Assembly (NCBI GenBank): GCA_963755815.1
Contig: CAVWLF010000005.1
Span: forward strand, 248,001 to 312,000
Length of the DNA stretch: 64,000 nucleotides
Source: Palsa-506 sp963755815
Lineage (GTDB): Bacteria > Actinomycetota > Actinomycetes > Streptosporangiales > Streptosporangiaceae
Direction of reading: 5' to 3'
Shown here: positions 37,601 to 46,952 of the stretch, one piece after another
Layout: the number at the start of each line of letters is the position of its first letter
Numbering within the stretch: position 1 is the stretch's first letter
Notes under the pieces: generated by a model
What the model was told of the DNA's origin: nothing
The model's database searches: none
What the model saw: only the letters and a program-made list of their open reading frames with translations
Translations under genes and position numbers: made by a program

Positions 37601-38797
37601 ATGCCCGCTGAGGTACACCAGGACGCGGTGGCAATGTCCGGAGAGCTTGCCGAACTGCGCCACGCGATCCACCGCGAGCCTGAGATCGGCCTCGACCTGC
37701 CCCTGACTCAGGCGAAAGTGCTCGCCGCACTCGACGGCCTTCCACTCGAGATCACTACGGGACAGCAGCTCAGCTCGGTGACGGCGGTGCTGCGCGGTGG
37801 CCTGCCGGGCGCCACCGTGCTGCTGCGCGGTGACATGGATGCGCTGCCGGTGACCGAGCGCACCGGCCTGCCCTACTCCTCGCAGATCGACGGGGCGATG
37901 CATGCGTGCGGCCACGACCTGCATACCGCGATGCTGGCCGGCGCGGCCCGGCTGCTCTCGGCCCGGCAGCAGGAGATCGCCGGAAACGTGATCTTCATGT
38001 TCCAGCCCGGCGAGGAAGGCTTCGCCGGGGCGGAGCAGATGATCTCCGAGGGCGTGCTGGACGCGGCGGGCGGCCGCCCGGCCGCCGCCTTCGCCCTGCA
38101 TGTCGCTTCTTCCACCCTGCCCCGCGGCGTCTGCAGCACCAGGGAGGGCACGATGATGGCCGCGGCTGACGTCTTCGAGGTGACCGTGCACGGCCACGGC
38201 GGGCACGCCTCGCAGCCGCATCGTGCCGCGGATCCGATCCCCGCCGCGTGCGAGATCGTGACCGCCCTGCAGGCCATGGTGACCAGGCGGTTCGATGTCT
38301 TCGACCCGGTCGTGCTGACTATCGGCAGCTTCCATGCGGGCACCACCGACAACGTGATTCCCGATGACGCGAAGCTGCTCGGCTCATTGCGGACCTTCTC
38401 CGCCGGGACGCGGGCGCGGGCCATGGAGTACGCCACCAGCCTGGCCACCGAGATCGCCGCCGCGCATGGCCTGACCGCCACGGCCGGCTTCGGCGCCGGC
38501 TACCCGGTGACCGTCAACAACGGCGACGAGGTGTCATTCGCGCAGCGCACCGTGACGGAACTGTTCGGCAGCGGGCGCTGCCTGACCCAGCCTTTCCCGC
38601 TGAGCGGGTCAGAGGACTTCTCCTACGTCCTTGAGCAGGTACCCGGTGCCTTCGTCATGCTGGGCGCCTGCCCGCAGGGCCAGGATCCGGCCACCGCCGC
38701 GTACAACCATTCCGCCGAAGCGGCCTTCGATGACGCGGTGCTCAGCGATGGCGCGGCGCTGTACGCCGAGCTGGCGCTGCGGCGCCTGGCCGGATAG
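37601..38797 (+). CDS. M20-family amidohydrolase (hippurate hydrolase-like)
   Basis: The 398-residue enzyme is a metal-dependent amidohydrolase of the M20D group, which includes hippurate hydrolase, IAA-amino acid hydrolase and N-acyl-amino acid deacylases. It has LRHAIHREPEIGLDLP, LLRGDMDALPVTERTGLPY, the metal-site MHACGHDLHTAMLAGAARLL, FMFQPGEEGFAGAEQMI with the catalytic Glu, and LSGSEDFSYVLEQVPGAF. The dimerisation domain begins AADVFEVTVHGHGGHAS. ATG 37601 has AAAGGGA upstream. The substrate is not predictable, and it stands alone. Confidence 0.9.
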   Translation: MPAEVHQDAVAMSGELAELRHAIHREPEIGLDLPLTQAKVLAALDGLPLEITTGQQLSSVTAVLRGGLPGATVLLRGDMDALPVTERTGLPYSSQIDGAMHACGHDLHTAMLAGAARLLSARQQEIAGNVIFMFQPGEEGFAGAEQMISEGVLDAAGGRPAAAFALHVASSTLPRGVCSTREGTMMAAADVFEVTVHGHGGHASQPHRAADPIPAACEIVTALQAMVTRRFDVFDPVVLTIGSFHAGTTDNVIPDDAKLLGSLRTFSAGTRARAMEYATSLATEIAAAHGLTATAGFGAGYPVTVNNGDEVSFAQRTVTELFGSGRCLTQPFPLSGSEDFSYVLEQVPGAFVMLGACPQGQDPATAAYNHSAEAAFDDAVLSDGAALYAELALRRLAG

Positions 38798-38813
38798 CGA
38801 AGGCGGGCGCGCC

Positions 38814-38847
38814 GGGGTGCTGGCGCCGCCGCCTGGCCAGGCACCCC
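38814..38847. terminator. Hairpin between convergent M20 and mdh genes
   Basis: GGGGTGC and GCACCCC arms, extended inward by TGG/CCA pairs, form a stable hairpin placed between the two stop codons. It may end transcription from both sides; no U tract is present. Confidence 0.5.
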
Positions 38848-38892
38848 GATGCGCCCGTAGAAGCTGAGGCGACCGCAGAAGCCGAGGCGCCC

Positions 38893-39849
38893 TCAGAGGC
38901 TGGCGACGTCGGCCTGCTTGGCCCGGACGGCGTCGGCGGCCTCCCGGAGCGCGCCAAGTTCGGCCTCGGTGAGGTTCCGCTCCACCACTGCCCGCACCCC
39001 GGAGGCGCCGATTTCAGCCTCGACGCCCAGGTAGACGCCGGAGATGCCGTACTGGCCGTCCACCCAGGCGCAGACCGGGAGCACGGCCCCGGAGTCCTCG
39101 GCTACCGCCCGGGCCATCCACGCCGCGGCCGCGGACGGGGCGTAGTAAGCGGATCCGGTCTTGAGCAGGGCGACTATCTCCGCGCCGCCGGCCCGCGTCC
39201 GCTGCACGAGCGCGTCAATGTCCGCGGCCGGGAGCAGGTCGGTAAGCGGCTCGCCGGCCACCGTGCACGCGGACGGCACGGGCACCATGGTGTCGCCGTG
39301 CGAGCCGAGGGTCAGCGTCCGGACGGAGCCGACGGGCACGCCGAGACGCTCGGCCACGAAGTAGCTGAATCTCGCCGTGTCCAGCATGCCGGCCTGGCCG
39401 ATTACCCGGTGCGGCGGGAAACCGGACACCTTGGCGGCCAGCGCGGTCATCTCATCCAGCGGGTTGGAGACCACGATCAGCACCGCCTCCGGCGCGTGCT
39501 TGACGACCTGCTCGGTCACGTTCCTGACGATCTTCGCGTTGACCCCGATCAGGTCCATCCGGCTCATGCCGGGCTTCCGCGGCAGGCCCGCGGTGATCAC
39601 CACCACCCCGGAGCCGGCGATCGCCTCGTACCCCTCCCCCTCGGGCCCGGTCGTCTGCCCGGTCAGCCTGGTCTCGAAGCCCTGGATGGGCCGTGACTGG
39701 TTCATGTCCAGGGCCAGCCCCTCGGGCTTGCCATCGACGATGTCGGTGAGCACGACCTCGTCGAATATGTCGTACTCAGCCAGCCGCTGCGCGGTGGTCG
39801 AGCCGTAGAAGCCGGCTCCGACGACGGTTACCTTCCCTGTGCGGGCCAT
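38893..39849 (-). CDS. mdh: Malate dehydrogenase (LDH-like type)
   Basis: The enzyme oxidises malate to oxaloacetate with NAD. The 318-residue protein has the Rossmann start KVTVVGAGFYGSTTAQRLAE with acidic VVLTDIVDGK, which favours NAD. It also has ITAGLPRKPGMSRMDLIGVN with the substrate-binding Arg pair, IVVSNPLDEMTALAAKVSGF, and LGSHGDTMVPV with the catalytic His. The Arg-Met segment RKPGMSR indicates malate, not lactate. ATG 39849 follows AAAGGAG. It lies 59 bases after the isocitrate dehydrogenase gene on the same strand. Confidence 0.95.
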   Translation of the reverse strand: MARTGKVTVVGAGFYGSTTAQRLAEYDIFDEVVLTDIVDGKPEGLALDMNQSRPIQGFETRLTGQTTGPEGEGYEAIAGSGVVVITAGLPRKPGMSRMDLIGVNAKIVRNVTEQVVKHAPEAVLIVVSNPLDEMTALAAKVSGFPPHRVIGQAGMLDTARFSYFVAERLGVPVGSVRTLTLGSHGDTMVPVPSACTVAGEPLTDLLPAADIDALVQRTRAGGAEIVALLKTGSAYYAPSAAAAWMARAVAEDSGAVLPVCAWVDGQYGISGVYLGVEAEIGASGVRAVVERNLTEAELGALREAADAVRAKQADVASL

Positions 39850-39908
39850 CTGCCGTGGTCTCCTTTGGTTTTGCGTTTCGGGTGGCTCGGGCTCGTCAGC
39901 TGCCGCTG

Positions 39909-41126
39909 TCAGGACCCGGCCATGGCGGCCTGCAGGTTCTCGTCGATGGCGGCGAGGAACTCCTGCGTGGTCAGGAACGGGGTGCCCTCGCCGACGAGCA
40001 GCGCGAGATCCTTGGTCATCTTGCCGCTCAGCACGGTCTCGACGCAGACTCGCTCCAGCGTGTCGGCGAAGGCGGTCACCTCGGGGGTTCCGTCGAGCTG
40101 GCCGCGGTGGGCGAGCCCGCGAGTCCAGGCGAAGATCGAGGCGATCGGGTTGGTGGAGGTCGGCTTGCCCTGCTGATGCTGCCGGTAATGCCGGGTCACG
40201 GTGCCATGGGCCGCTTCCGCCTCGACGGTGGACCCGTCCGGCGTCATCAGCACGCTGGACATCAGCCCCAGCGAGCCGAAGCCCTGCGCCACGACGTCGG
40301 ACTGGACGTCCCCGTCGTAGTTCTTGCACGCCCACACGATGCCGCCGTCGCCCTTGATGACCTGGGCCACCATGTCGTCGATCAGCCGGTGCTCGTAGGT
40401 GATCCCGGCCGCCTCGAACTCGGCCTTGAACTCAGACTCGAATACCTCGGCGAAAATATCCTTGAACCGGCCGTCGTAGGCCTTCAGGATCGTGTTCTTG
40501 GTGGACAGGTAGAGCGGGTAGCCCTGGGTCAGCGCGTAGCGCATGGTGGCCCGGGCGAAGTCGCGGATCGAGTCGTCGTAGTTGTACATTCCCATCGTCA
40601 CGCCGCCGCCGCTGAACCGCGCGACCTCCATCTCGACCAGCTCGCCGTCGTCGGGCCGGTAGGAGAGCGTCACCGTGCCGGGACCGGGGACGACGAAGTC
40701 GGTCGCACGGTACTGGTCGCCGTGCGCGTGACGGCCGATGATGATCGGCTTGGTCCAGCCGGGAACGAAGCGCGGGATGTTCGATATCACGATCGGCTCG
40801 CGGAAAACGACGCCGCCGAGAATATTGCGGATCGTCCCGTTCGGTGAGCGCCACATCTTCTTCAGCCCGAACTCGGCCACGCGGTCCTCATCGGGCGTGA
40901 TGGTGGCGCACTTGACGCCCACGCCGTGCTCCTTGATGGCGTTCGCCGCATCGACGGTCACCTGGTCGTCGGTGGCATCCCGCTGCTGGATCGACAAGTC
41001 GTAGTACCTCAGGTCGATATCCAGGTACGGCAGGATCAGCTGATCCTTGATGAACTGCCAGATGATCCGCGTCATCTCATCGCCGTCGAGCTCGACAACG
41101 GGATTGGCTACCTTGATCTTGGACAT
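39909..41126 (-). CDS. icd: NADP-dependent isocitrate dehydrogenase (homodimeric type)
   Basis: The enzyme decarboxylates isocitrate to 2-oxoglutarate. The 405-residue protein is of the eukaryote-like homodimeric class: NPVVELDGDEMTRIIWQFIK, SPNGTIRNILGGVVFREPI with the substrate Ser-Asn-Arg set, IIIGRHAHGDQYRATDF, YLSTKNTILKAYDGRFKDIF, and VAQGFGSLGLMSSVL before AEAAHGTVTRHYR. ATG 41126 has GGAAGG upstream. It precedes mdh, and citrate synthase lies just upstream beyond the DUF3017 gene. Confidence 0.96.
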   Translation of the reverse strand: MSKIKVANPVVELDGDEMTRIIWQFIKDQLILPYLDIDLRYYDLSIQQRDATDDQVTVDAANAIKEHGVGVKCATITPDEDRVAEFGLKKMWRSPNGTIRNILGGVVFREPIVISNIPRFVPGWTKPIIIGRHAHGDQYRATDFVVPGPGTVTLSYRPDDGELVEMEVARFSGGGVTMGMYNYDDSIRDFARATMRYALTQGYPLYLSTKNTILKAYDGRFKDIFAEVFESEFKAEFEAAGITYEHRLIDDMVAQVIKGDGGIVWACKNYDGDVQSDVVAQGFGSLGLMSSVLMTPDGSTVEAEAAHGTVTRHYRQHQQGKPTSTNPIASIFAWTRGLAHRGQLDGTPEVTAFADTLERVCVETVLSGKMTKDLALLVGEGTPFLTTQEFLAAIDENLQAAMAGS

Positions 41127-41212
41127 GCTTTCGCTTTCCTTCCTCACGCCCGCGTCGTTGCAGTGGCGAAGCGCACCGGACGCGAGGCTACCGGCGGCGC
41201 ACCAGGACCAGG

Positions 41213-41905
41213 TCAGTTCTGGGCAGGAAACACCAGGCCAGCGACCAGCAATGCGACGCCCAGGGCAGAGAACGCCGCGACGTCCACCAGCCGCCGCCGG
41301 GAGGCGAGCATGCCCGCGCGGCGCTCCGGCAGAACCAGCCTGGCCACCGCGGCCGCGAGCAGCATGACCGCCACGGCCAGCGCGCCTCCCCTGACATTCT
41401 GCGGGCCTCGCCACAGGTAGGACAAACTCAGCGCCACCCCGCAGATCACGACCAGGTAGGCCGCGCCGTACGGCTGGCGTCCGGCCCGGGCCGCCCGGCG
41501 CCGCCGGGCGGGCCGGGAGCCGGTCCGGCGACCGGGGCGGCCGGCCGGCGCTGATCCCGCGTCGTCCGCTGGCGGGGCCGGGACTGCGGCGCGCCCGGAG
41601 TCCGGCCGCGGTGACAACCCGGCCGACGGCGGCTCCGCCAGCTGCGGCGGGCCGGCCGGCCCCGGCGGCGCGGCCGGCCCCGGCGCCGGTTCCGCCAGCG
41701 ACGGCGGCTCGGCCAGCGCTGGCGGCTCGGCCACTGTCGGCGGCTCGGCCAGTGCCGACGGCTCGGCCAGTGCCGGCGACGGTTCAGCCGGGTGCGGCGG
41801 CGCAGCCGGCCCCGGTGCTCCATCGGCCCGCGGCGGCGATGGCTCAGCCAGCCCGTCCGGCCGCACCGGATCCGTCAGCCGGGATCCGGTGGCCCCGTGC
41901 CTCAC
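41213..41905 (-). CDS. DUF3017 membrane protein with Pro/Ala repeat N-terminus
   Basis: The 230-residue protein has a long disordered N-terminus with about six repeats of LAEPPx (residues roughly 40-95). A basic stretch follows, then three hydrophobic segments: AAYLVVICGVALSLSYLW, GGALAVAVMLLAAAVARLVLP and AFSALGVALLVAGLVFP. The segment LVLPERRAGMLASRRRLVD between the last two is typical of DUF3017. Related genes lie beside mdh and folD in other actinomycetes, but no function is known. GTG 41905 overlaps the citrate synthase stop, so it is translationally coupled. Confidence 0.82.
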   Translation of the reverse strand: MRHGATGSRLTDPVRPDGLAEPSPPRADGAPGPAAPPHPAEPSPALAEPSALAEPPTVAEPPALAEPPSLAEPAPGPAAPPGPAGPPQLAEPPSAGLSPRPDSGRAAVPAPPADDAGSAPAGRPGRRTGSRPARRRRAARAGRQPYGAAYLVVICGVALSLSYLWRGPQNVRGGALAVAVMLLAAAVARLVLPERRAGMLASRRRLVDVAAFSALGVALLVAGLVFPAQN

Positions 41906-43044
41906 CGCTGGTCCAGGGGCGCCCAGGTGAGGCCGGACGCACCGATGTACTCACTATCGGGCCGGATGAGCCGGTTGTCCGCGTGCTGCTCCATCACGTG
42001 CGAGGTCCATCCGGCCATCCGGCTCACCGAGAAGACCGGGGTGAAGAGGTCTGTGGGGATGCGCAGGTAGTGGTACACAGTGGCAGCGTAGAAGTCCACG
42101 TTCGGGTAGAGGCCCTTCTCCGCGAAGACGACCTCTTCCATCTTTCTTGACATGCGGAAATAAGTGTCGTCGCCCGACGTCGCGCCCAATTCGGCCGACA
42201 TCTGGCGCAGGTGCGCGGCCCGGGGGTCCTCCGTCTTGTAGACCCGGTGACCGAAGCCCATGATCTTCTCGCCCTGCCGCAGCCGGGCCGCGACCTGCGC
42301 TCCGGCCGCGCCGACCGGGTCGCTCCCGGCGCCGTTCCTGATCGCCTCCAGGCCCCGCATCACCTGCTCGTTGGCGCCGCCGTGCAGCGGGCCCTTGAGC
42401 GTGCCGAGCGCGGCGACCACCGCCGAGTGCATGTCGGAGAGCGTTGCCGCGCAGACCCGGGCCGCGAAGGTCGACGCGTTCATGGTGTGATCCGCGTGCA
42501 GCACCAGGCAGGCATCCAGGATCTGCGTTTCCCGCTCGGACGGTGGGGTCCCGGTGATCTGGAGCAGGAAATTGGCCGCCACCCCGGATTCGGGATCAGC
42601 GGGCGGGCTCTCGCGGTCCCGCCGCGCGGCCTCGTAGGCCGCGACCAGGACCGGCTGCTGAGCGGTGAGCCGCGCGGCCTTGCGCATATTGGGCTCGGGC
42701 TCGTTGGAATCCTTGTCCGGGTCGTCGGCACTGGCCAGCGAGACGAGCGAGCGCATCGCTTCCATCGGCTCCTGGCTGCGGGCGATCCCGGGCAGGCTGG
42801 CGGTCACCAGCTTGCCCAGCGCGCGGCCCGCCGCGATCTCGCCGCGATAGCCGGCCAGCTCGCCGCGGCTGGGCGGGGATCCGCGCTGCAGCAGGTAAGC
42901 GGTCTCCTCGAAGGTCGCGGATCCGGCCAGCTGGTTGATGTCGTAGCCGCGGTAGAACAGGCGGCCCGCCCGGCCGTCAATGTCGCTGAGCGCAGTGGAC
43001 GCGGCGACAACATCCGCCAGCCCCTTGGACGGCTTTTCCGCCAT
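41902..43044 (-). CDS. Citrate synthase
   Basis: The enzyme condenses acetyl-CoA and oxaloacetate. The 380-residue, short-form protein begins LADVVAASTALSDIDGRAGRLFYRGYDI. It shows LVLHADHTMNASTFAARV with the first active His, GPLHGGANEQVMRGLE, IMGFGHRVYKTEDPRA with the second His, and VDFYAATVYHYLRIPTDLFTPVFSVSR with the catalytic Asp. Short-form enzymes can also be 2-methylcitrate synthases, but mdh and icd downstream favour a TCA role. ATG 43044 has CGGAGG upstream. Confidence 0.92.
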   Translation of the reverse strand: MAEKPSKGLADVVAASTALSDIDGRAGRLFYRGYDINQLAGSATFEETAYLLQRGSPPSRGELAGYRGEIAAGRALGKLVTASLPGIARSQEPMEAMRSLVSLASADDPDKDSNEPEPNMRKAARLTAQQPVLVAAYEAARRDRESPPADPESGVAANFLLQITGTPPSERETQILDACLVLHADHTMNASTFAARVCAATLSDMHSAVVAALGTLKGPLHGGANEQVMRGLEAIRNGAGSDPVGAAGAQVAARLRQGEKIMGFGHRVYKTEDPRAAHLRQMSAELGATSGDDTYFRMSRKMEEVVFAEKGLYPNVDFYAATVYHYLRIPTDLFTPVFSVSRMAGWTSHVMEQHADNRLIRPDSEYIGASGLTWAPLDQR

Positions 43045-43313
43045 GTGTTCCTCCCGGACGGCTTGCTCGGCAGTTTACTTCCGTCACCATGGCACTGCTG
43101 CCCGGGCCCGACCCTTTCGCCCGGCGCATCGGTCGGGCGGGTCGTGCTGGACGCGATCCCGTGGACCCTCGTTACGCTCCCCCGGTCCCGGGCGGGCCAG
43201 CCCGGCCCGCTCCGGGGCTAACCGGTCGGATCAAACACGGTAGGAACCCGCGTCCGGGGGTAGCTGAAACGTGAGACAACAGTGACTACTCCGACAGGCA
43301 GGAGGAACGGGTC

Positions 43314-43994
43314 ATGGATGGCCCATTCATCCGCATCGAGGAAAGCGGGACGGTCATAGCGCTGTGCGAGAACGTCACGACCATCGGGCGCGGTTGCGCG
43401 GTGGATGTCCGCCTGAGTGACCCGAGCGTCTCGCGGCTGCACGCCGAGATCGTCCGCCGCGGCCCGTATGCCTACGTGTCCGACCTCGGATTATCGAGGA
43501 ACGGCACCAGGGTCAACGGACGCCTCGTCGCCCGGCGGGTGCTCGATGACGGGGACGTGCTGACCTTCGGATCGGCACGCTGCCGGGTCGGCGGGATCGC
43601 GCGTGAGGACTTCACCGCCGAGGTGGAGCTGCGCCGGTCGGCCGCGCCCGAGCTGACCCGTCGTGAGCTCGACGTGCTCACGTCGCTCTGCCGCCCGGCG
43701 CTGTCGGACGAGGCATTCGTGGCGCCGGCCACGGCCCGCGAGATCGCATCGGATCTCGTGGTGACGGAGGCCGCGGTCAAGCAGCATCTGCTGCGCCTCT
43801 ACCAGAAATTCCGCATTCTCGAGGGCACCAACCGGCGGGTCCGGCTGGCCAACGAGGTGGTAGCGCTCGGGCTGGTCCGGCCGCTGCCGCCCATCGGGCG
43901 GCCCGAGCCAGCCCAGGCGTCGCAGCCCACGCCGGCCGACCTGCCGGCCAATGCGACGATCGGTGCCGAGGTGCACGACCGGCGGGCCAGCTAA
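43314..43994 (+). CDS. FHA-domain protein with C-terminal helix-turn-helix
   Basis: The 226-residue protein joins two parts. Residues about 5-95 are a forkhead-associated domain that binds phosphothreonine: TTIGRGCAVDVRL, DPSVSRLHAEIVRR and LGLSRNGTRVNGRLV. Residues about 110-185 (LTRRELDVLTSLCRP, ATAREIASDLVVTEAAVKQHLLRLYQKF) look like a LuxR/GerE-type helix-turn-helix. This suggests a DNA-binding regulator controlled by phosphopeptide binding. ATG 43314 has AGGAGG. It converges with a membrane Ser/Thr kinase gene, a plausible partner, with a 17-bp repeat array between them. Confidence 0.85.
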   Translation: MDGPFIRIEESGTVIALCENVTTIGRGCAVDVRLSDPSVSRLHAEIVRRGPYAYVSDLGLSRNGTRVNGRLVARRVLDDGDVLTFGSARCRVGGIAREDFTAEVELRRSAAPELTRRELDVLTSLCRPALSDEAFVAPATAREIASDLVVTEAAVKQHLLRLYQKFRILEGTNRRVRLANEVVALGLVRPLPPIGRPEPAQASQPTPADLPANATIGAEVHDRRAS

Positions 43995-44006
43995 ACCGGC
44001 GGCCAC

Positions 44007-44091
44007 GCTGAGCCGGCGGACATGCTGAGCCGGCGGACATGCTGAGCCGTCGGACATGCTGAGCCGTCGGGCCCGCTGAGCCGTCGGTGCG
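44007..44091. repeat. Five tandem 17-bp repeats between FHA and kinase genes
   Basis: Units of 17 bp starting GCTGAGCCGGCGGACAT run from 44007 to 44091. Copies one and two are identical, copy three differs by one base, and copies four and five drift at the 3' end. The array fills the gap between the two convergent stop codons. Confidence 0.9.
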
Positions 44092-45995
44092 TCAGTGCAC
44101 GACCCGGTCGGCCAGCCTGATCACGGCCGTCCGCGCGTGCTGGACCACCATGGCCAGCGCGTGCAGGTTGCCGCCCGGGGTACCGATATGGTGCAGCGGC
44201 CAGTAGACGGGCAGCTGGGAAACGGCCGCCGATATCGCGGCCAGGGCCAGCGCGGAAACCCCGGCGACGGCCACCACGGCGGCGCTCCGGGACCGGCCCA
44301 CCGCCTCGAACAGCCGGCCGAGTTGCCGCCGGGATCCGGCGGAGCCCGGGCCGAGGCCGTAACAGGCGACCAGCGCCCCGGCCGCGTAGGCCGCCGCCCG
44401 CGGCAGCGGGTTCACCGGCACCGCGATGATGGTGATACCCGCCGCGATCCCGGCGGCGGTCAGCGCTATGGGCGCGAGCAGCAGGCTGGTAATGACCGAC
44501 CAGGTCAGCATGACCGGGTAGAACGCCGCCGTCACCACCGGATCGAACGCCCGCGCGCCACGGGTCGCGCGCCGCCGCGCCAGGCGGCGCTGGCTCAGGT
44601 CCACCCCTCGCAGCGAGACGAGCACGGCGAGCGCGGCCAGCGTTCCCAACACGGGCAGGATCACGCTGAGGCCGGCGCCCACCAGGACGGCGGCTACCAC
44701 GAACACACCGCGCGCGCGGCGGCGGGCGGGCTGGCCGGCACCGCGGCCGTCCTCGGCGGCGGCACCGCCCGCCGCCGCCGGGCCGGCGTCGCCCGGCCAT
44801 GCCCCGGCCTGATCCCCGCCCGGCGGGCCGTACTGCACGGCGGGCAGCAGATCGCCAACCGAGGGGCCGGCCGGGTTTCCCACGGCCAGCGGCTGCGTCA
44901 CGTGCGGCCCGGGGCGACCGGCCGCCGGCCGGGCGCTCCCCGGCCATCCGGCGCCCAGCGGAGCAGCGCCCAGCGGAGCAGCACCCGGCAGTGCCGTGGC
45001 CGGCTCGGCGACGGCGGCACCGGCCGCGGCCGCGAGCGGCCCGCCGCCCGCCGCATCGCCCGGTCCGGAGACCAGCAGGCCCCGCCCGCTCGGCCATGGT
45101 CTGCGGGACGGCCGCCAGCCCGCCCGGCTGAGCCGGGCCGGCCGATACCGCGCCAGGCACCGCGGCCAGTACCGGCTCGGCCTCCAGTGCGGCGGGATTG
45201 AGCGCCGCGGTCCACTCCCTCAGCTCGGCCGCCGCGGGCCTGCTGGCCGGGATCGCGGGCCAGCGCGGCCGCCACCATGGGCAGCAGCGACCGCGGGCAG
45301 CCGTCCAGGTCCGGCTGGCCGTGCATGATCCGGTAGAAGATCGTCTCGAACGAGCCGGAGCCGAACGGCGGCCGGCCGGTGGCCGCGAAGGCCATCGTGG
45401 CGCCCCAGGAATGCACGTCCGACGCCGGGCCGCTCTGCTCGCCCTCGATGACCTCGGGCGCGAGATACCCGGGGGTGCCCATGAACATTCCGGTCTGGGT
45501 GATCCTGGTCGAGTCCGGCGAGTGCGCGATGCCGAAGTCGATCACGACCGGCTCCCCGTCGCAGAGCATGATGTTGCCCGGCTTCAGGTCCCGGTGCACC
45601 ACGCCCGCCGCGTGCACGGCGACCAGCCCGGACGCTACCCCGCGCGCCACCTTCGCCAGTTCGGCGCCGCGCAGCGGCCCGCGGGTGCTGACCACCTGGT
45701 CGAGCGTCTGGCCGCGCACATACCTGGTGACGATGTACGGCGGATCGCAGGTCACGTCGGCGTCGATGACCTCGGCGACAAACGGGCTGCGCACCCGGCG
45801 CATCGTCTCGACCTCACGGGCCAGCCGACGGCGGGCATCCGGGTCCCCGGCCACGGCCGGCCGGAGCACCTTGACCGCGACGTGGCGCTGCTCCGCATCC
45901 GCGGCCAGGTAGACAACGCCCATACCGCCCTCGCCGACGCGCTCAAGCACGCGGTAGGGCCCGAACTTACCCGGCGTCCGGTCCTGCACAGTCAT
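44092..45995 (-). pseudogene. Membrane Ser/Thr protein kinase, at least two frameshifts
   Basis: Three frames join into a protein of about 630 residues. From ATG 45995 the kinase domain is complete: FGPYRVLERVGEGGMGVVYLA, VAVKVLRPAV with the ATP Lys, GVVHRDLKPGNIMLC, VIDFGIAH and GTPGYLAPEV. Near 45250 one base too many shifts the frame; the next frame reads SRPAAAELREWTAALNP, the expected kinase end, then a Pro/Ala-rich linker. A second shift between about 45070 and 45160 leads to a frame that ends in several membrane helices (VFVVAAVLVGAGLSVILPVLG, FYPVMLTWSVITSLLLAP). The likely product is a PknB-like kinase with an unusual polytopic C-terminus. A TAGGCT box lies ten bases before the start. 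Confidence 0.85.
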
Positions 45996-46062
45996 GACCG
46001 CACCCAGCCTACGGATTCCGTGGCCATCCCGCTGTCAAGCCCGGCATCAGCAAGAACGGCCA

Positions 46063-46845
46063 TCAGTTCCGCCGGAATGCCCGTCCGGCCGTACGCAGCA
46101 CCCGGCGCGGGACGATCCGCGCGAGCGGGACTATGGCCTTGTACTGCGCACCCGGCACCGAGACCGGCCGCCCGGCCGCGACCGCGTCCAGGCCGGCCCG
46201 CGCCACCCGGCCCGCGTCCAGCCACGCGAAAGCCGGCGCCGAGCCGGCCCGCTCGTGTCCCTCATCGTGGAACTCGGTCCGGGTCAGCCCGGGGCACAGC
46301 GCGGTGACGTGGATGCCGCGCCCGGACACCTCCGTATGCAGGCTCTCGCTGAACGAGGTCACGAACGCCTTGGTCGCCCCGTACGTCGCCCCGCCGGGCG
46401 AGACCAGGAAGCCGGCCACCGACGAGACATTGAGTACCCCGCCATGGCCGCGCTCCAGCATGCCGGGCAGCACGGCGTGGGTGAGCCGCACCAGGGCCAG
46501 CACGTTGAGCCTGATCTGCGCTTCCGCACCGTCGGCCGGCACGTCGGCGAAAGGTCCGGACAGGCCGAAGCCGGCGTTGTTGACCAGTAGCTCAACCGGC
46601 CTGCTGGCACTGGCCAGCCTGCTCTCGACCGCCAGCAGGCCGGCCGGGGCGGTTAGGTCGGCGGCCAGCACCTCGACCTGCACATGGTGCGCGGCGCGCA
46701 GGCCCGCCGCGAGCTCCTCCAGCCGCCCGGCCCGGCGGGCCACCACGATCAGGTCGCAGCCGTCCGCCGCCAGCAGCCCGGCCAGGCGCTCCCCGATGCC
46801 GCTGGAAGCCCCGGTCACGAGCGCGGTGCGGTATGCGTGGTGCAT
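46063..46845 (-). CDS. Short-chain dehydrogenase/reductase
   Basis: The 260-residue protein is a classical SDR. It has the cofactor loop TALVTGASSGIGERLAGLLA, an Arg after beta-2 (VVARRAGRLEEL) that suggests NADP(H), LLVNNAGFGLSGPF, and the Ser-Tyr-Lys set in VSSVAGFLVSPGGATYGATKAF. The C-terminus (AQYKAIVPLARIVPRRVL) resembles DltE/YqjQ-like members. ATG 46845 has GGAG a few bases upstream; longer upstream frames are rejected. The substrate is unknown. Confidence 0.9.
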   Translation of the reverse strand: MHHAYRTALVTGASSGIGERLAGLLAADGCDLIVVARRAGRLEELAAGLRAAHHVQVEVLAADLTAPAGLLAVESRLASASRPVELLVNNAGFGLSGPFADVPADGAEAQIRLNVLALVRLTHAVLPGMLERGHGGVLNVSSVAGFLVSPGGATYGATKAFVTSFSESLHTEVSGRGIHVTALCPGLTRTEFHDEGHERAGSAPAFAWLDAGRVARAGLDAVAAGRPVSVPGAQYKAIVPLARIVPRRVLRTAGRAFRRN

Positions 46846-46952
46846 CAATCTCCGATCCGGCCGGTGAACGGCCCGGTCCTCGCCGGCGAAGCCGGCTCGC
46901 GGCGGGCCAGCGCCGGGCCAGCCCTCGCCGCCGCCCGGCAGGTGCCGCTGGC

